Of a stretch of 38,291 bases of DNA, positions 16,442-24,128 are shown piece by piece. The DNA lies in the NCBI GenBank assembly GCA_002371825.1, contig DFHF01000026.1, positions 1-38,291 of the forward strand. Reading direction: 5' to 3'. The notes under the pieces are model-generated. The model was given only the letters and a program-made list of their open reading frames with translations. It was not told where the DNA came from and searched no databases. Source of the DNA: Ruminococcus flavefaciens. Its GTDB lineage: Bacteria > Bacillota > Clostridia > Oscillospirales > Ruminococcaceae. The position numbers and the translations under genes are program-made. How positions within the stretch are numbered: position 1 is the stretch's first letter; the number at the start of each line of letters is the position of its first letter.

Positions 16442-19072
16442 ATGAATAAATATAAGAAGATACTCGCCGGTGCAGTTGCAGTTGCTATATCAGCCGGCGC
16501 TACAGGTACTATAGCATATGCAAAAAACAACGATAAGAGCTCCTCACCTGAAAAAGCTCCGGAAAAAGAGGAGATAAGCGCTTCAGCAAGAAAAGCTCTT
16601 GATGAAGCCGCCTTCAAGGACGAAACAGTATATGTGCTCTGCGGCAGCGATTCCTCTGTTAAGGATGTTGTGGTCAGCGACTGGCTGAAAAACGCTCCCG
16701 CACTCTCATCTATTGAAGATGTCTCTGAGCTCAGCGATATCGTCAATGTCAAGGGCGATGAGAGCTTCTCCCTCTCCAGCAATGACCTTACATGGTCTGC
16801 CGGCGGAAATGATATCTACTACAAGGGCAAGACAGATAAGCAGCTCCCCGTTGATGTAAGCATGAAGTATTTCCTGGACGGAAACGAGGTCTCAGCCAGC
16901 CAGATAAAGGGAAAAAGCGGCCATGTGACTATACGCTGGGAGTATAAGAACAATCAGAAAGTCAAAAAGAATATAAACGGCAAGGACAGGGATATTTATG
17001 TGCCCTTCCTTGCAGCAAGCGCAGCCATCCTCGACAGCGACAGATTCCTGAATGTACAGGTCACAAACGGAAAAGTCATCTCAGACGGAGAAAGACTTAT
17101 CGTTGCAGGTCTGGCCTTCCCGGGACTCAGTGAGACTCTCGGCCTCAGCGATGCAGAGGGCTTCGAGAATATCGTTCCCGAAAGCTTCGAGATATCCGCA
17201 GATGTTCAGAACTTCGAGCTCAACACCTCAGTAACAGCAGTTTCAGATCAGGTCTTCGCAGACCTTGACCTCGATGAAAATGCGGATATAAGCGAGCTCA
17301 CCCAAAAGCTGAAGGAGCTGAACGACGGTGCTCTCAAGCTCTGCGACGGCACTGCAAAGCTCTATGACGGCATAAGCCAACTGGATGAAAAGACAGGAGA
17401 TCTTACAGACGGTATCGACAAGCTCCTCACCGGCTCGGAAAAGCTCAAAAACGGAGCAAACGAACTCAGCTCCGGCTCCGGTCAGCTGACTTCCGGGGCA
17501 AAAACTCTCTCAGATTCAGTAAAGCAGTTCACAGCAGGGCTCAGCTCCGCAAAGAGCGGTTCCTCTGCTCTTCTCAGCGGCATCAATGAAGCAGCTGCCG
17601 GTTCTGAAACTCTTAGCGGCGGGATATCTCAGGTGACCGCAGGCTCCGAAAGCCTTAAAAACGGCCTGGCAGATGCTAAGGCAGGCTCGGATGCTCTGGT
17701 TGCAGGATTCGCTCAGGTGGACAGCGGAACTGCTGCTCTCACTGCCGGAAAAGATAAGCTCTCACAGGGCACCGGCGCTCTGGCCAACGGAAGCTCCCAG
17801 CTCAAAGAAGGCTCTGCTCAGGTAGCAGACGGTGCTTCTGCGGTAAATGACGGAGCTGCCGCTCTCAGCTCATCAGCTCAGCAGATGTCAGCCGGAATAT
17901 CCAGTGCAAAAGAGGGTGCAGACCAGCTCTCAGCAGGAGTCAGCTCCGCAAAGGACGGTGCTGATGCTCTTTCAGCCGGCGCTCAGCAGCTTTCAGCAGG
18001 TGCAGACCAGCTTTCTGAAGGGATCAAAACTGCCGGCGAATCCCTCAATGCAACTATCGCTGCCAATGAACAGGCTCTTGCAGCCCTTGAAGCAGCCTAT
18101 GCTCAGTCTCCCTCACAGGAGCTCGGAACAGCCATTGCAGCTCTTCGTCAGACTATAGCTGCTCAGCAGCAGATTGCCGCATCTATGGCTGAGGACGGCG
18201 CTCTCAGTACAGGTGCAGCCGCATTGCAGAACGGCTCTCAGCAGCTCTCCGGCGGCGCTTCAGAGCTGGCAGAAGGTCTTGAAGCAGCTGATACAGGAGC
18301 AGAAGCACTCAGCAAGGGACTCTCCTCCCTCAATGACGGCGGCAAGGCTCTTGCAGGCGGCGCAGAAAAGCTCTCCGGCTCAACTGCACAGCTCTCCGGC
18401 GGTGCAAAGCAGGTCGCTGACGGTGCTTCAGCTCTTGACAGCGGTATATCTGAACTGGCAGCAGGAAGCTCTTCACTCTCCGGCGGTCTCAGCTCTCTCA
18501 TAGAAGGACTTAAAAAGCTTTCAAGCGGTACCTCCGACCTTAACAAGGGTCTGGGACAGCTCTCCGGCGGCGCAGTTGACCTCAATAACGGACTTCTTAA
18601 GGTGTCCGACGGCGCAGCTGCTCTCAACGGCGGCTTCGGCCAGCTCAGTGCAGGCGCTTTAGCTCTTGACAGCGGCCTTGGTCAGCTCAGCGCAGGCAGC
18701 ACTCAGCTCTCTGACGGTTCCGATAAGCTCTATAATGCCATAATTGCAGTACATAACGGCGCAGAAGCGCTCCGCAGCGGTGCGGCAGAGCTCTGGGGCG
18801 GTATCGATACCCTCAACAGCGGCACAGGCGCTCTTGTTGACGGTGTAAGTCAGCTCAGATCCGGTGCAAAGGAACTGGATGACGGAATGAATAAGTTCTA
18901 CAATGAAGGCATTTCTGCTATCAATGATCTTGCAGAGGAAAAGCTGCCGGGTATCGTGGACAGCTTCAAGGCTGCAAGGGAGGCAGCTCAGGAGTACAAC
19001 AACTACTCCGGTATCTCCGATGATATGGACGGCAGCGTAAAGTTCATATATATGTTCGACGGTATCAAGTAA
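16442..19072 (+). CDS. Secreted XXXLXXG heptad-repeat protein, partner of the MMPL transporter
   Basis: An 876-residue protein. The first 28 residues are a signal peptide (MNKYKKILAGAVAVAISAGA...YAK). Residues about 40-285 form a globular domain (DETVYVLCGSDSSVKDVVV, VTIRWEY). From about 290 to 820 there are heptads of the form x-x-x-Leu-x-x-Gly (LSSGSGQLTSGAKTL and similar), broken at about 530-585 by an Ala/Gln-rich helix without the pattern. The end (DMDGSVKFIYMFDGIK) is a short conserved-looking tail. The repeats are like those in YhgE/Pip proteins, but the C-terminal membrane helices of that family are missing, so the protein is probably secreted or wall-associated. AAAGGAG precedes the ATG. 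Role is unknown; operon context suggests it assists the transporter outside the membrane. Confidence 0.88.
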   Translation: MNKYKKILAGAVAVAISAGATGTIAYAKNNDKSSSPEKAPEKEEISASARKALDEAAFKDETVYVLCGSDSSVKDVVVSDWLKNAPALSSIEDVSELSDIVNVKGDESFSLSSNDLTWSAGGNDIYYKGKTDKQLPVDVSMKYFLDGNEVSASQIKGKSGHVTIRWEYKNNQKVKKNINGKDRDIYVPFLAASAAILDSDRFLNVQVTNGKVISDGERLIVAGLAFPGLSETLGLSDAEGFENIVPESFEISADVQNFELNTSVTAVSDQVFADLDLDENADISELTQKLKELNDGALKLCDGTAKLYDGISQLDEKTGDLTDGIDKLLTGSEKLKNGANELSSGSGQLTSGAKTLSDSVKQFTAGLSSAKSGSSALLSGINEAAAGSETLSGGISQVTAGSESLKNGLADAKAGSDALVAGFAQVDSGTAALTAGKDKLSQGTGALANGSSQLKEGSAQVADGASAVNDGAAALSSSAQQMSAGISSAKEGADQLSAGVSSAKDGADALSAGAQQLSAGADQLSEGIKTAGESLNATIAANEQALAALEAAYAQSPSQELGTAIAALRQTIAAQQQIAASMAEDGALSTGAAALQNGSQQLSGGASELAEGLEAADTGAEALSKGLSSLNDGGKALAGGAEKLSGSTAQLSGGAKQVADGASALDSGISELAAGSSSLSGGLSSLIEGLKKLSSGTSDLNKGLGQLSGGAVDLNNGLLKVSDGAAALNGGFGQLSAGALALDSGLGQLSAGSTQLSDGSDKLYNAIIAVHNGAEALRSGAAELWGGIDTLNSGTGALVDGVSQLRSGAKELDDGMNKFYNEGISAINDLAEEKLPGIVDSFKAAREAAQEYNNYSGISDDMDGSVKFIYMFDGIK

Positions 19073-19083
19073 ATAAAATAAAA

Positions 19084-19140
19084 GCGCACTCCGGAAGTCC
19101 CTCTGTGGGAAAGCTCCGGGGTGCGCTGTTTTTTTGTTTT
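19084..19140. terminator. Bidirectional terminator between convergent genes
   Basis: A 12-bp stem with one G-T pair (19084-19095 with 19115-19126) encloses a second small hairpin (TCCC/GGGA). On the plus strand it is followed by GTTTTTTTGTTTT and on the minus strand by TTTTATTTTATTT. It ends both the heptad-repeat gene and the zinc-ribbon gene. Confidence 0.9.
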
Positions 19141-19141
19141 A

Positions 19142-21031
19142 TCAGTTGTATGCGGGAACTGCCTCAGGAACAGCATTCTGCTGAGCCTTAAGTGCCTTTT
19201 CCTTTCTTCTGATATTCTTCTTTATGATCTTGAAGATACCGCTGAGAATAAGCTCAGTAAAACCTACGCCCATAGCAAGTATTCCAAACCAGAGAAGAAC
19301 ATTGGGGATAAGATAGAAGATAAGCTCGCTGGTAACTGCATATACTATAGCAGAGCCTGCAATAGTGCCGAGACCAACTATGAACATTATCAGTCCTGTA
19401 ATGAAGAAGATGCTCTCAAAGAAGCCTGCAACATAGCGGCCCTTTCTGTCAACTATGATAGCTATCCAGATCAGGAATACAAGTACCAGTGCAGCAAGTA
19501 TTCCTATAGTTACATATGAAAGTGCATAGCTGATGTTCTTGAGATCGAATCCGGCCTTCTTGTTCCACTTCTTGACGGAGAGAGAATCATCAACATCGTT
19601 CTTCTCCATTGCCTTCTGAATGGAATTGAGCTCGTCCTTATCGAACTTATAATCAAAGACTTCCTGTGCAACATTGTTGTTTTCCTTGAAGAAGTCTATC
19701 TTTATATCCTCAGATGTGACCGAAGGATCGCTGCCCTTGCCCTCAAGGATATAATCAGCATAGTTCTTTACGTTTTCGCCCATATATTCAAGCATATTGG
19801 ACTTTGAAAGGTATTCCTTGAAATCGTTCTTGTCTGCATTTCCGTGAGTTGCCTTTCTTATGCCGAGTGTCTTGTAAAGGTTGTTTGAAAGCTCGTCATC
19901 TTCGTACTCTGCACTGAGGACTGTATTCTTGTTGAGCTTTTCAATGCGTCCTCTCAGTACATTTCCGGATGCACCAAACTTGACACATACTGCCATGCTA
20001 AGAGTGAGCAGGAAGATAATTGCGAAAAATGTTACTATAGAAGCACCGAATACTCTTCCGGCACCTACCTTTGTTCTCTTTGCAGGAGCTTCCTCATATG
20101 CGGGAGCGGGGACTGGCGCAGGTGCCGGTATACCGCCGTTGGGATACTGGGGACCTGCCGGCTCAGCAAAACGTGGATCGTTGTTCTGAGCGTATCCGTT
20201 CTGTCCGTAGGGAGCAAACTGAGGTGCAGGCTGGGGCTCCGGAGCCGGGCTGCTGAAGCCGTTCTGAACAGGCTCCTGAACGGGTATATGCATTGTGTCG
20301 AGATTATCATTATTTCCGCTGGCAGGAAAGCTTGTATCCGGTATGGGATCCTGATATACAGGAGCTATCGCCGGCTCGGGCTCAGGCTCGGGAAGGATAT
20401 CCTCAATATCATCATTCTGGACTATAGTCTGATCGTTTGTGCTGAAAATATCGCTGTATGCCGGCTCAGGCTCTATCTCCGGCTCAGGCTCGGGAAGGAT
20501 ATCCTCAACAGGAGCTGCAGTATCATTATTGAAAGTATCATCAAGCAGCTCATTCTCAACGGAATCATCAAAATTGTCATCATGTCCGCCGAGAGGGATA
20601 TTTGAAACCAGTATACCGTGATCGCTGCGAGGCTTGGGAGCCATCTCCTCCATTGCACCCGAAAGTATCATTGAGGCAGGATCGGAAAGATCATCTGTAT
20701 TAACATCAGTATCAGAAGTTGAAATACCCAGATCATCTGCTGTATCGCTTATACTATCTGCTGCTGAGTACAGAAGCGGATCTGATGAAGCGGAAAGATC
20801 TGCGGAAGAATAGTCGTCATCGCCGGCAAAAGTAGTTTCATTGTTTTCAGTAAAGCTGTTTTCATATGTATCAGAAGTATCTGCAGCTGAAAAGCTGTCT
20901 GAACCTCCGCTGAAGCTGGTATTATCAGGCTGTGCAGGGAATGGTACCTCTGGTGCGCCGAGTTTTGTGCCGCAGGATGGACAGAACTTTGCATCGTCTG
21001 TTACCTGCTGACCGCAGTTTATGCAAAACAT
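19142..21031 (-). CDS. Zinc-ribbon membrane protein with long acidic linker
   Basis: A 629-residue protein. Residues 1-25 are a zinc ribbon (C3-x2-C6 and C17-x2-C20, MFCINCGQQ...FCPSCGTKLG). Residues about 30-310 are an acidic, Ser/Asp/Pro-rich linker with a repeated EDILPEPEPE. One membrane helix lies near 325-350, then a polar domain (about 350-480) and three or four helices between about 495 and 605. The tail is basic (KKNIRRKEKALKAQQ). AGGAGG lies 8 nt before the ATG. Single-ribbon membrane proteins of this layout are common in Clostridia but have no assigned function. It is monocistronic, with its own promoter and terminator. Confidence 0.85.
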   Translation of the reverse strand: MFCINCGQQVTDDAKFCPSCGTKLGAPEVPFPAQPDNTSFSGGSDSFSAADTSDTYENSFTENNETTFAGDDDYSSADLSASSDPLLYSAADSISDTADDLGISTSDTDVNTDDLSDPASMILSGAMEEMAPKPRSDHGILVSNIPLGGHDDNFDDSVENELLDDTFNNDTAAPVEDILPEPEPEIEPEPAYSDIFSTNDQTIVQNDDIEDILPEPEPEPAIAPVYQDPIPDTSFPASGNNDNLDTMHIPVQEPVQNGFSSPAPEPQPAPQFAPYGQNGYAQNNDPRFAEPAGPQYPNGGIPAPAPVPAPAYEEAPAKRTKVGAGRVFGASIVTFFAIIFLLTLSMAVCVKFGASGNVLRGRIEKLNKNTVLSAEYEDDELSNNLYKTLGIRKATHGNADKNDFKEYLSKSNMLEYMGENVKNYADYILEGKGSDPSVTSEDIKIDFFKENNNVAQEVFDYKFDKDELNSIQKAMEKNDVDDSLSVKKWNKKAGFDLKNISYALSYVTIGILAALVLVFLIWIAIIVDRKGRYVAGFFESIFFITGLIMFIVGLGTIAGSAIVYAVTSELIFYLIPNVLLWFGILAMGVGFTELILSGIFKIIKKNIRRKEKALKAQQNAVPEAVPAYN

Positions 21032-21075
21032 GGGATTACCTCCTGTTATTAGTTTTTTGGGGAATCGCTCCTTAT

Positions 21076-21104
21076 ATTATATAACATAAAATCACCGATG
21101 TCAA
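21076..21104 (-). promoter_or_regulatory. Promoter of the zinc-ribbon gene
   Basis: TTGACA (21104-21099), 17 bp, TATAAT (21081-21076); both hexamers perfect. Confidence 0.85.
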
Positions 21105-21246
21105 TAAATCATATAATTTAAAAATGGATTTTCTGCGGAGAGGGGCGATATCTGATATTTTCCGGCAATAAACCTGCTATTATATAATATAGTACAGAAA
21201 AAACCGGACTTTCCTCCGGCAGCCCACAGCAGAAAGCGCTTATAAG

Positions 21247-21275
21247 TTGACAACTTCCACGGGCTGTGATATACT
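21247..21275 (+). promoter_or_regulatory. Promoter of the glycosyltransferase gene
   Basis: TTGACA (21247-21252), 17 bp, TATACT (21270-21275) with an extended TGA. The -35 sits in the centre of a perfect 13-bp inverted repeat, AAGTTGACAACTT (21244-21256). Transcription would start near 21282, which rules out a start codon at 21266. Confidence 0.8.
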
Positions 21276-21334
21276 TTTATAAGCGGCTCCGGTATGCCGG
21301 AAGTCAGCCTTTTATCTGCAAAAGAGGTGATCGG

Positions 21335-22345
21335 GTGGATACGCCTGAAATCTTATATATGGTGATACCCTGCTACAATGAGCAGGATGTTCTCCGTGAG
21401 ACCGCCGGCAGGCTAAAAGAAAAATTCAAAGCATTGCAGGCCTCTCAGAAAATATCAGCAAAAAGCCGCATCGTATTCGTCAATGACGGCTCATCCGACA
21501 GTACCTGGGATATCATCAGCGGGCTGCACTCCGCTGAGCCGGATTTTTTCTCCGGGATAGACCTTGCCCACAACAGCGGACATCAGAATGCTGTTCTTGC
21601 CGGACTTATGACTGTGAAGGATATCTGCGATATTTCCATAACTATGGATGCTGACCTTCAGGACGACATCAATGCGATAGACGAAATGATAGACCGCTAT
21701 TATGAGGGAAATCAGGTGGTCTACGGTGTCAGGAGCGCAAGAAAGTCGGATACGTTTTTCAAGAAGTTTACCGCTGAGAGCTTCTATAAATTCATGAAGC
21801 TCATGGGTGCGGATGTGGTCTATAATCATGCGGATTTCCGCCTTATGAGCAGGAGAGTCCTTCAGGAGCTTGCCGGCTTCAAGGAAGTAAATCTGTTCCT
21901 CAGGGGGATAGTCCCTCTTATAGGCTTCAAAAGCTGCTCTGTATACTATGAAAGACACGAGCGATTTGCCGGCAGCAGCAAATATCCTCTCAGGAAAATG
22001 CTGAGCTTTGCCGTCAACGGGATAACCTCCTTCAGCACTAAGCCCCTCAAAATGATAACAGGTCTCGGCTTTGTTATGTCGGTGCTGAGTGCGATAGCCT
22101 TTATTTGGGCATTTATCTCGAAATTTGCCGGTCTCACTGAACACGGCTGGTCCAGTACAGTCTGCTCTATCTGGCTGATAGGCGGCCTTCAGCTCTTCTG
22201 CCTTGGCATAATCGGCGAATATGTGGGGAAAATATATGCCGAAGTAAAACAGCGTCCCCGCTTTATAGTTGCTGATTTTCTCAATGAACTGGGTGCGGAG
22301 TTCATAAATGACCCCGGAGAAGGAACCGAAAATAAGAATAAATGA
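21335..22345 (+). CDS. Family 2 glycosyltransferase, GtrB/DPM1-like
   Basis: A 336-residue membrane glycosyltransferase. The GT-A domain shows MVIPCYNEQD, FVNDGSSDSTW, the metal-binding TMDADLQDD and the DFRLMSRR motif. Two C-terminal membrane helices lie at about 240-262 and 277-300. This is the plan of polyprenyl-phosphate glycosyltransferases such as GtrB, which move a sugar from a nucleotide donor to undecaprenyl phosphate on the cytoplasmic face. The start is GTG at 21335: AAAGAGGTG lies just upstream, the family begins here, and the promoter's transcript start excludes the ATG at 21266. A flippase partner is not visible next to it. Confidence 0.9.
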   Translation: MDTPEILYMVIPCYNEQDVLRETAGRLKEKFKALQASQKISAKSRIVFVNDGSSDSTWDIISGLHSAEPDFFSGIDLAHNSGHQNAVLAGLMTVKDICDISITMDADLQDDINAIDEMIDRYYEGNQVVYGVRSARKSDTFFKKFTAESFYKFMKLMGADVVYNHADFRLMSRRVLQELAGFKEVNLFLRGIVPLIGFKSCSVYYERHERFAGSSKYPLRKMLSFAVNGITSFSTKPLKMITGLGFVMSVLSAIAFIWAFISKFAGLTEHGWSSTVCSIWLIGGLQLFCLGIIGEYVGKIYAEVKQRPRFIVADFLNELGAEFINDPGEGTENKNK

Positions 22346-22347
22346 AA

Positions 22348-22390
22348 TATGGTGACCCCTGAAAGCACTTCTGCTTCAGAGGTCACCATA
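22348..22390. terminator. Long hairpin, first of two tandem terminators
   Basis: TATGGTGACC (22348-22357) pairs perfectly with GGTCACCATA (22381-22390), and the inner CTGAAAGC/GCTTCAG extends the stem. On the minus strand it is followed by TTTCATTT. It works with the next hairpin between the convergent genes. Confidence 0.7.
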
Positions 22391-22397
22391 AAAAATA

Positions 22398-22439
22398 CCT
22401 GACTGCGATCTCATTATCACAGTCAGGCTTTTATTTTTA
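22398..22439. terminator. Bidirectional terminator, second hairpin
   Basis: CCTGACTG (22398-22405) pairs with CAGTCAGG (22420-22427). It is followed by CTTTTATTTTT on the plus strand and TATTTTTTA on the minus strand, ending the glycosyltransferase gene and the convergent gene. Confidence 0.85.
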
Positions 22440-22446
22440 TAAGTTA

Positions 22447-23637
22447 TCAGAGCTTCTTCTTTTCATCCTCGATGAGCTTTATAAGGTCATCTACAGACAT
22501 ATCTGATGTGGACTTCTTCTTTGCAGTTGTGCTGCTCTTCTTAAGGATATCTGAGATATCAGGTGTGCTGCTCTTCTTGGGAGCTGCTGCGGAAGGCTGT
22601 ACAGACTGGCTTCTGAGGGGAGTTGTCTTGGGAATATCGTTTCTTGACATCTCTGCAAGCTGAGCCTTGGGAAGTACTCCTGTGATATCGGGAGTTGACT
22701 CAACAGGCTGCTGGGGAGTGCTTGTAGCCTTTATATTGAAGGAGCCTGTGCGCTCGGCCTCGGCTGTCTTTCTGAGCATTTCCTCTCTGAGAGCGTCGGC
22801 TGTGGGAGCAGTTGATGAGCTTCCGCCCATATTTCTTGCAGCAAATGTTGACTCTGCACTGCGCTGAGCCTTGAACTGCATTGTGCGCTCCTTTTCCTTC
22901 TGATAAGGAGAATCGTGATTTACCTTCTTCTGGCTGAAATTCTCAGCTATAGACATCTTCTTGCGCTCCAGCTCATCACTGGGAGGGAGCTCCTGACTTG
23001 CCTCAAAGAGAGGATTGCCGGTCTTTGCATGGGACCTTCTCTCCTCGCTGTGCTTTTCGGACTCATCGTACTCATAGAAGTCGAAGTTCTCATCATCATC
23101 AAAATCATTTTTTGTAGAAGCTATCTTTGCAATGAGGAATATAACAAGTATCACGCAGGGGAGGATGAGTTCAAGGAGTATACCGGGGATGCCCTTTGTA
23201 AAGGTAATGAACTTGCCCAGCTCCTTGCTTTCAGGATATCCTGTAGCGATAGCTACTATCTTATCCTTTGTGATATTCTCGCTGTCAACACTTGTGGCAT
23301 TGGCTGTGGAATACTTTTCGGTGCCGTCATCAGCTGTGATGACATCATTTATGCTTCTTACGCAGAGCTTATCAGGTGAATCAGAAGGATAGCAGAGCAC
23401 GATATCACGCTTAAGGATGGTATCGTTCTTGACCTCCTTGGCGATAAGTGCTGCACCGGATGTAACGCTGTCCCCCAGGTTATCACTGTCGCTGACTACA
23501 TATATATATCTTCCGAAGAGATGAGGCGTTTTTCCGCCGGAGAACGCTACATTGACTGCCAATGAAATGACTATGAATATAATACATACTACTGCTATAA
23601 ATACCTTAAGTAGTGAGAATCCCTTTTTCTTTTCCAT
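22447..23637 (-). CDS. Membrane protein resembling an inactive SipW-type signal peptidase, with long cytoplasmic tail
   Basis: A 396-residue protein. Membrane helices lie at about 10-33 and 151-171 and flank an extracytoplasmic domain; a polar 220-residue tail follows. The domain order resembles type I signal peptidases of the SipW class: YVVSDSD (47-52) where SGSM would be, TSGAALIAKEV, LKRDIVLCY in place of GDIVvf, LCVRSINDV in place of the THRV box, and KDKIVAIATG. A serine is present near 49-51, but the base position before Arg94 is Val93, not Lys or His, so peptidase activity is doubtful. The tail has TPDITGVLP and TPDISDILKK repeats and ends in a charged helix. Family placement is inference. 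It is monocistronic. Confidence 0.7.
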   Translation of the reverse strand: MEKKKGFSLLKVFIAVVCIIFIVISLAVNVAFSGGKTPHLFGRYIYVVSDSDNLGDSVTSGAALIAKEVKNDTILKRDIVLCYPSDSPDKLCVRSINDVITADDGTEKYSTANATSVDSENITKDKIVAIATGYPESKELGKFITFTKGIPGILLELILPCVILVIFLIAKIASTKNDFDDDENFDFYEYDESEKHSEERRSHAKTGNPLFEASQELPPSDELERKKMSIAENFSQKKVNHDSPYQKEKERTMQFKAQRSAESTFAARNMGGSSSTAPTADALREEMLRKTAEAERTGSFNIKATSTPQQPVESTPDITGVLPKAQLAEMSRNDIPKTTPLRSQSVQPSAAAPKKSSTPDISDILKKSSTTAKKKSTSDMSVDDLIKLIEDEKKKL

Positions 23638-23742
23638 AAACGATCACTTTCCTTTTCTTCATTCTGATAGTCTTTTTCTTTCTACACTTTTTTCTTTCCC
23701 GGATAATACCGGAGCTTTGCCATAAAATACAGGCATAAAGAT

Positions 23743-23771
23743 ATTATACCACATATCAAATGAGATTTCAA
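23743..23771 (-). promoter_or_regulatory. Promoter of the signal-peptidase-like gene
   Basis: TTGAAA (23771-23766), 17 bp, TATAAT (23748-23743). The leader is about 100 nt. Confidence 0.75.
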
Positions 23772-23981
23772 ATGTTTTTGTTGTTATATTTTTAAAAAAT
23801 GTCAGAAAAATGTCTTTTGCGGCACAATATCAGCGATTTGCACAAATATTCATCTGTATAAATTACAATATCGTCGCTATGCACAATAGAATTTGCCGTT
23901 CATTCATCAGTCTATACTAAGTTTTTGTGGAATCTTCGTAAAGTGTAAATTTAGTGGATAAATATTTGTTGAAATATACAG
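23772..23981. other. AT-rich intergenic stretch without recognisable features
   Basis: Between the divergent promoters of the signal-peptidase-like gene and glgP there are about 210 AT-rich bases. I see no open frame with a ribosome site, no strong hairpin and no clear operator here. Confidence 0.5.
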
Positions 23982-24010
23982 TTGAAAAAATCTTAAAAAA
24001 ATAGTATAAT
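23982..24010 (+). promoter_or_regulatory. Promoter of glgP
   Basis: TTGAAA (23982-23987), 17-bp AT-rich spacer, TATAAT (24005-24010). The transcript would start near 24017 and have a leader of about 110 nt. Confidence 0.8.
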
Positions 24011-24036
24011 AAATTATATACCTTTTGTAGAATTTA

Positions 24037-24115
24037 TCTGCCGCAGATGGCTAAACCCCGTCTGTACACTACGGCCGATAATATACAATCTGTAATAACG
24101 CCGCCAAGCGGCAGA
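24037..24115 (+). other. Structured 5' leader of glgP with mutually exclusive pairings
   Basis: GCGGCAGA (24108-24115), just before the GGAGA ribosome site, can pair with TCTGCCGC (24037-24044) or, through GCGGC, with the adjacent GCCGC (24100-24104) in a tight hairpin. AGATGG and CCGTCT (near 24045-24062) form a third stem. It matches no riboswitch I recognise. Confidence 0.4.
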
Positions 24116-24128
24116 ATGGAGATCATTT

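Noticed and set aside
21204..21219. CCGGA/TCCGG hairpin followed by T6 on the minus strand
   Set aside because: The stem is only 5 bp and no minus-strand transcript is known to reach it; the zinc-ribbon promoter lies further downstream.
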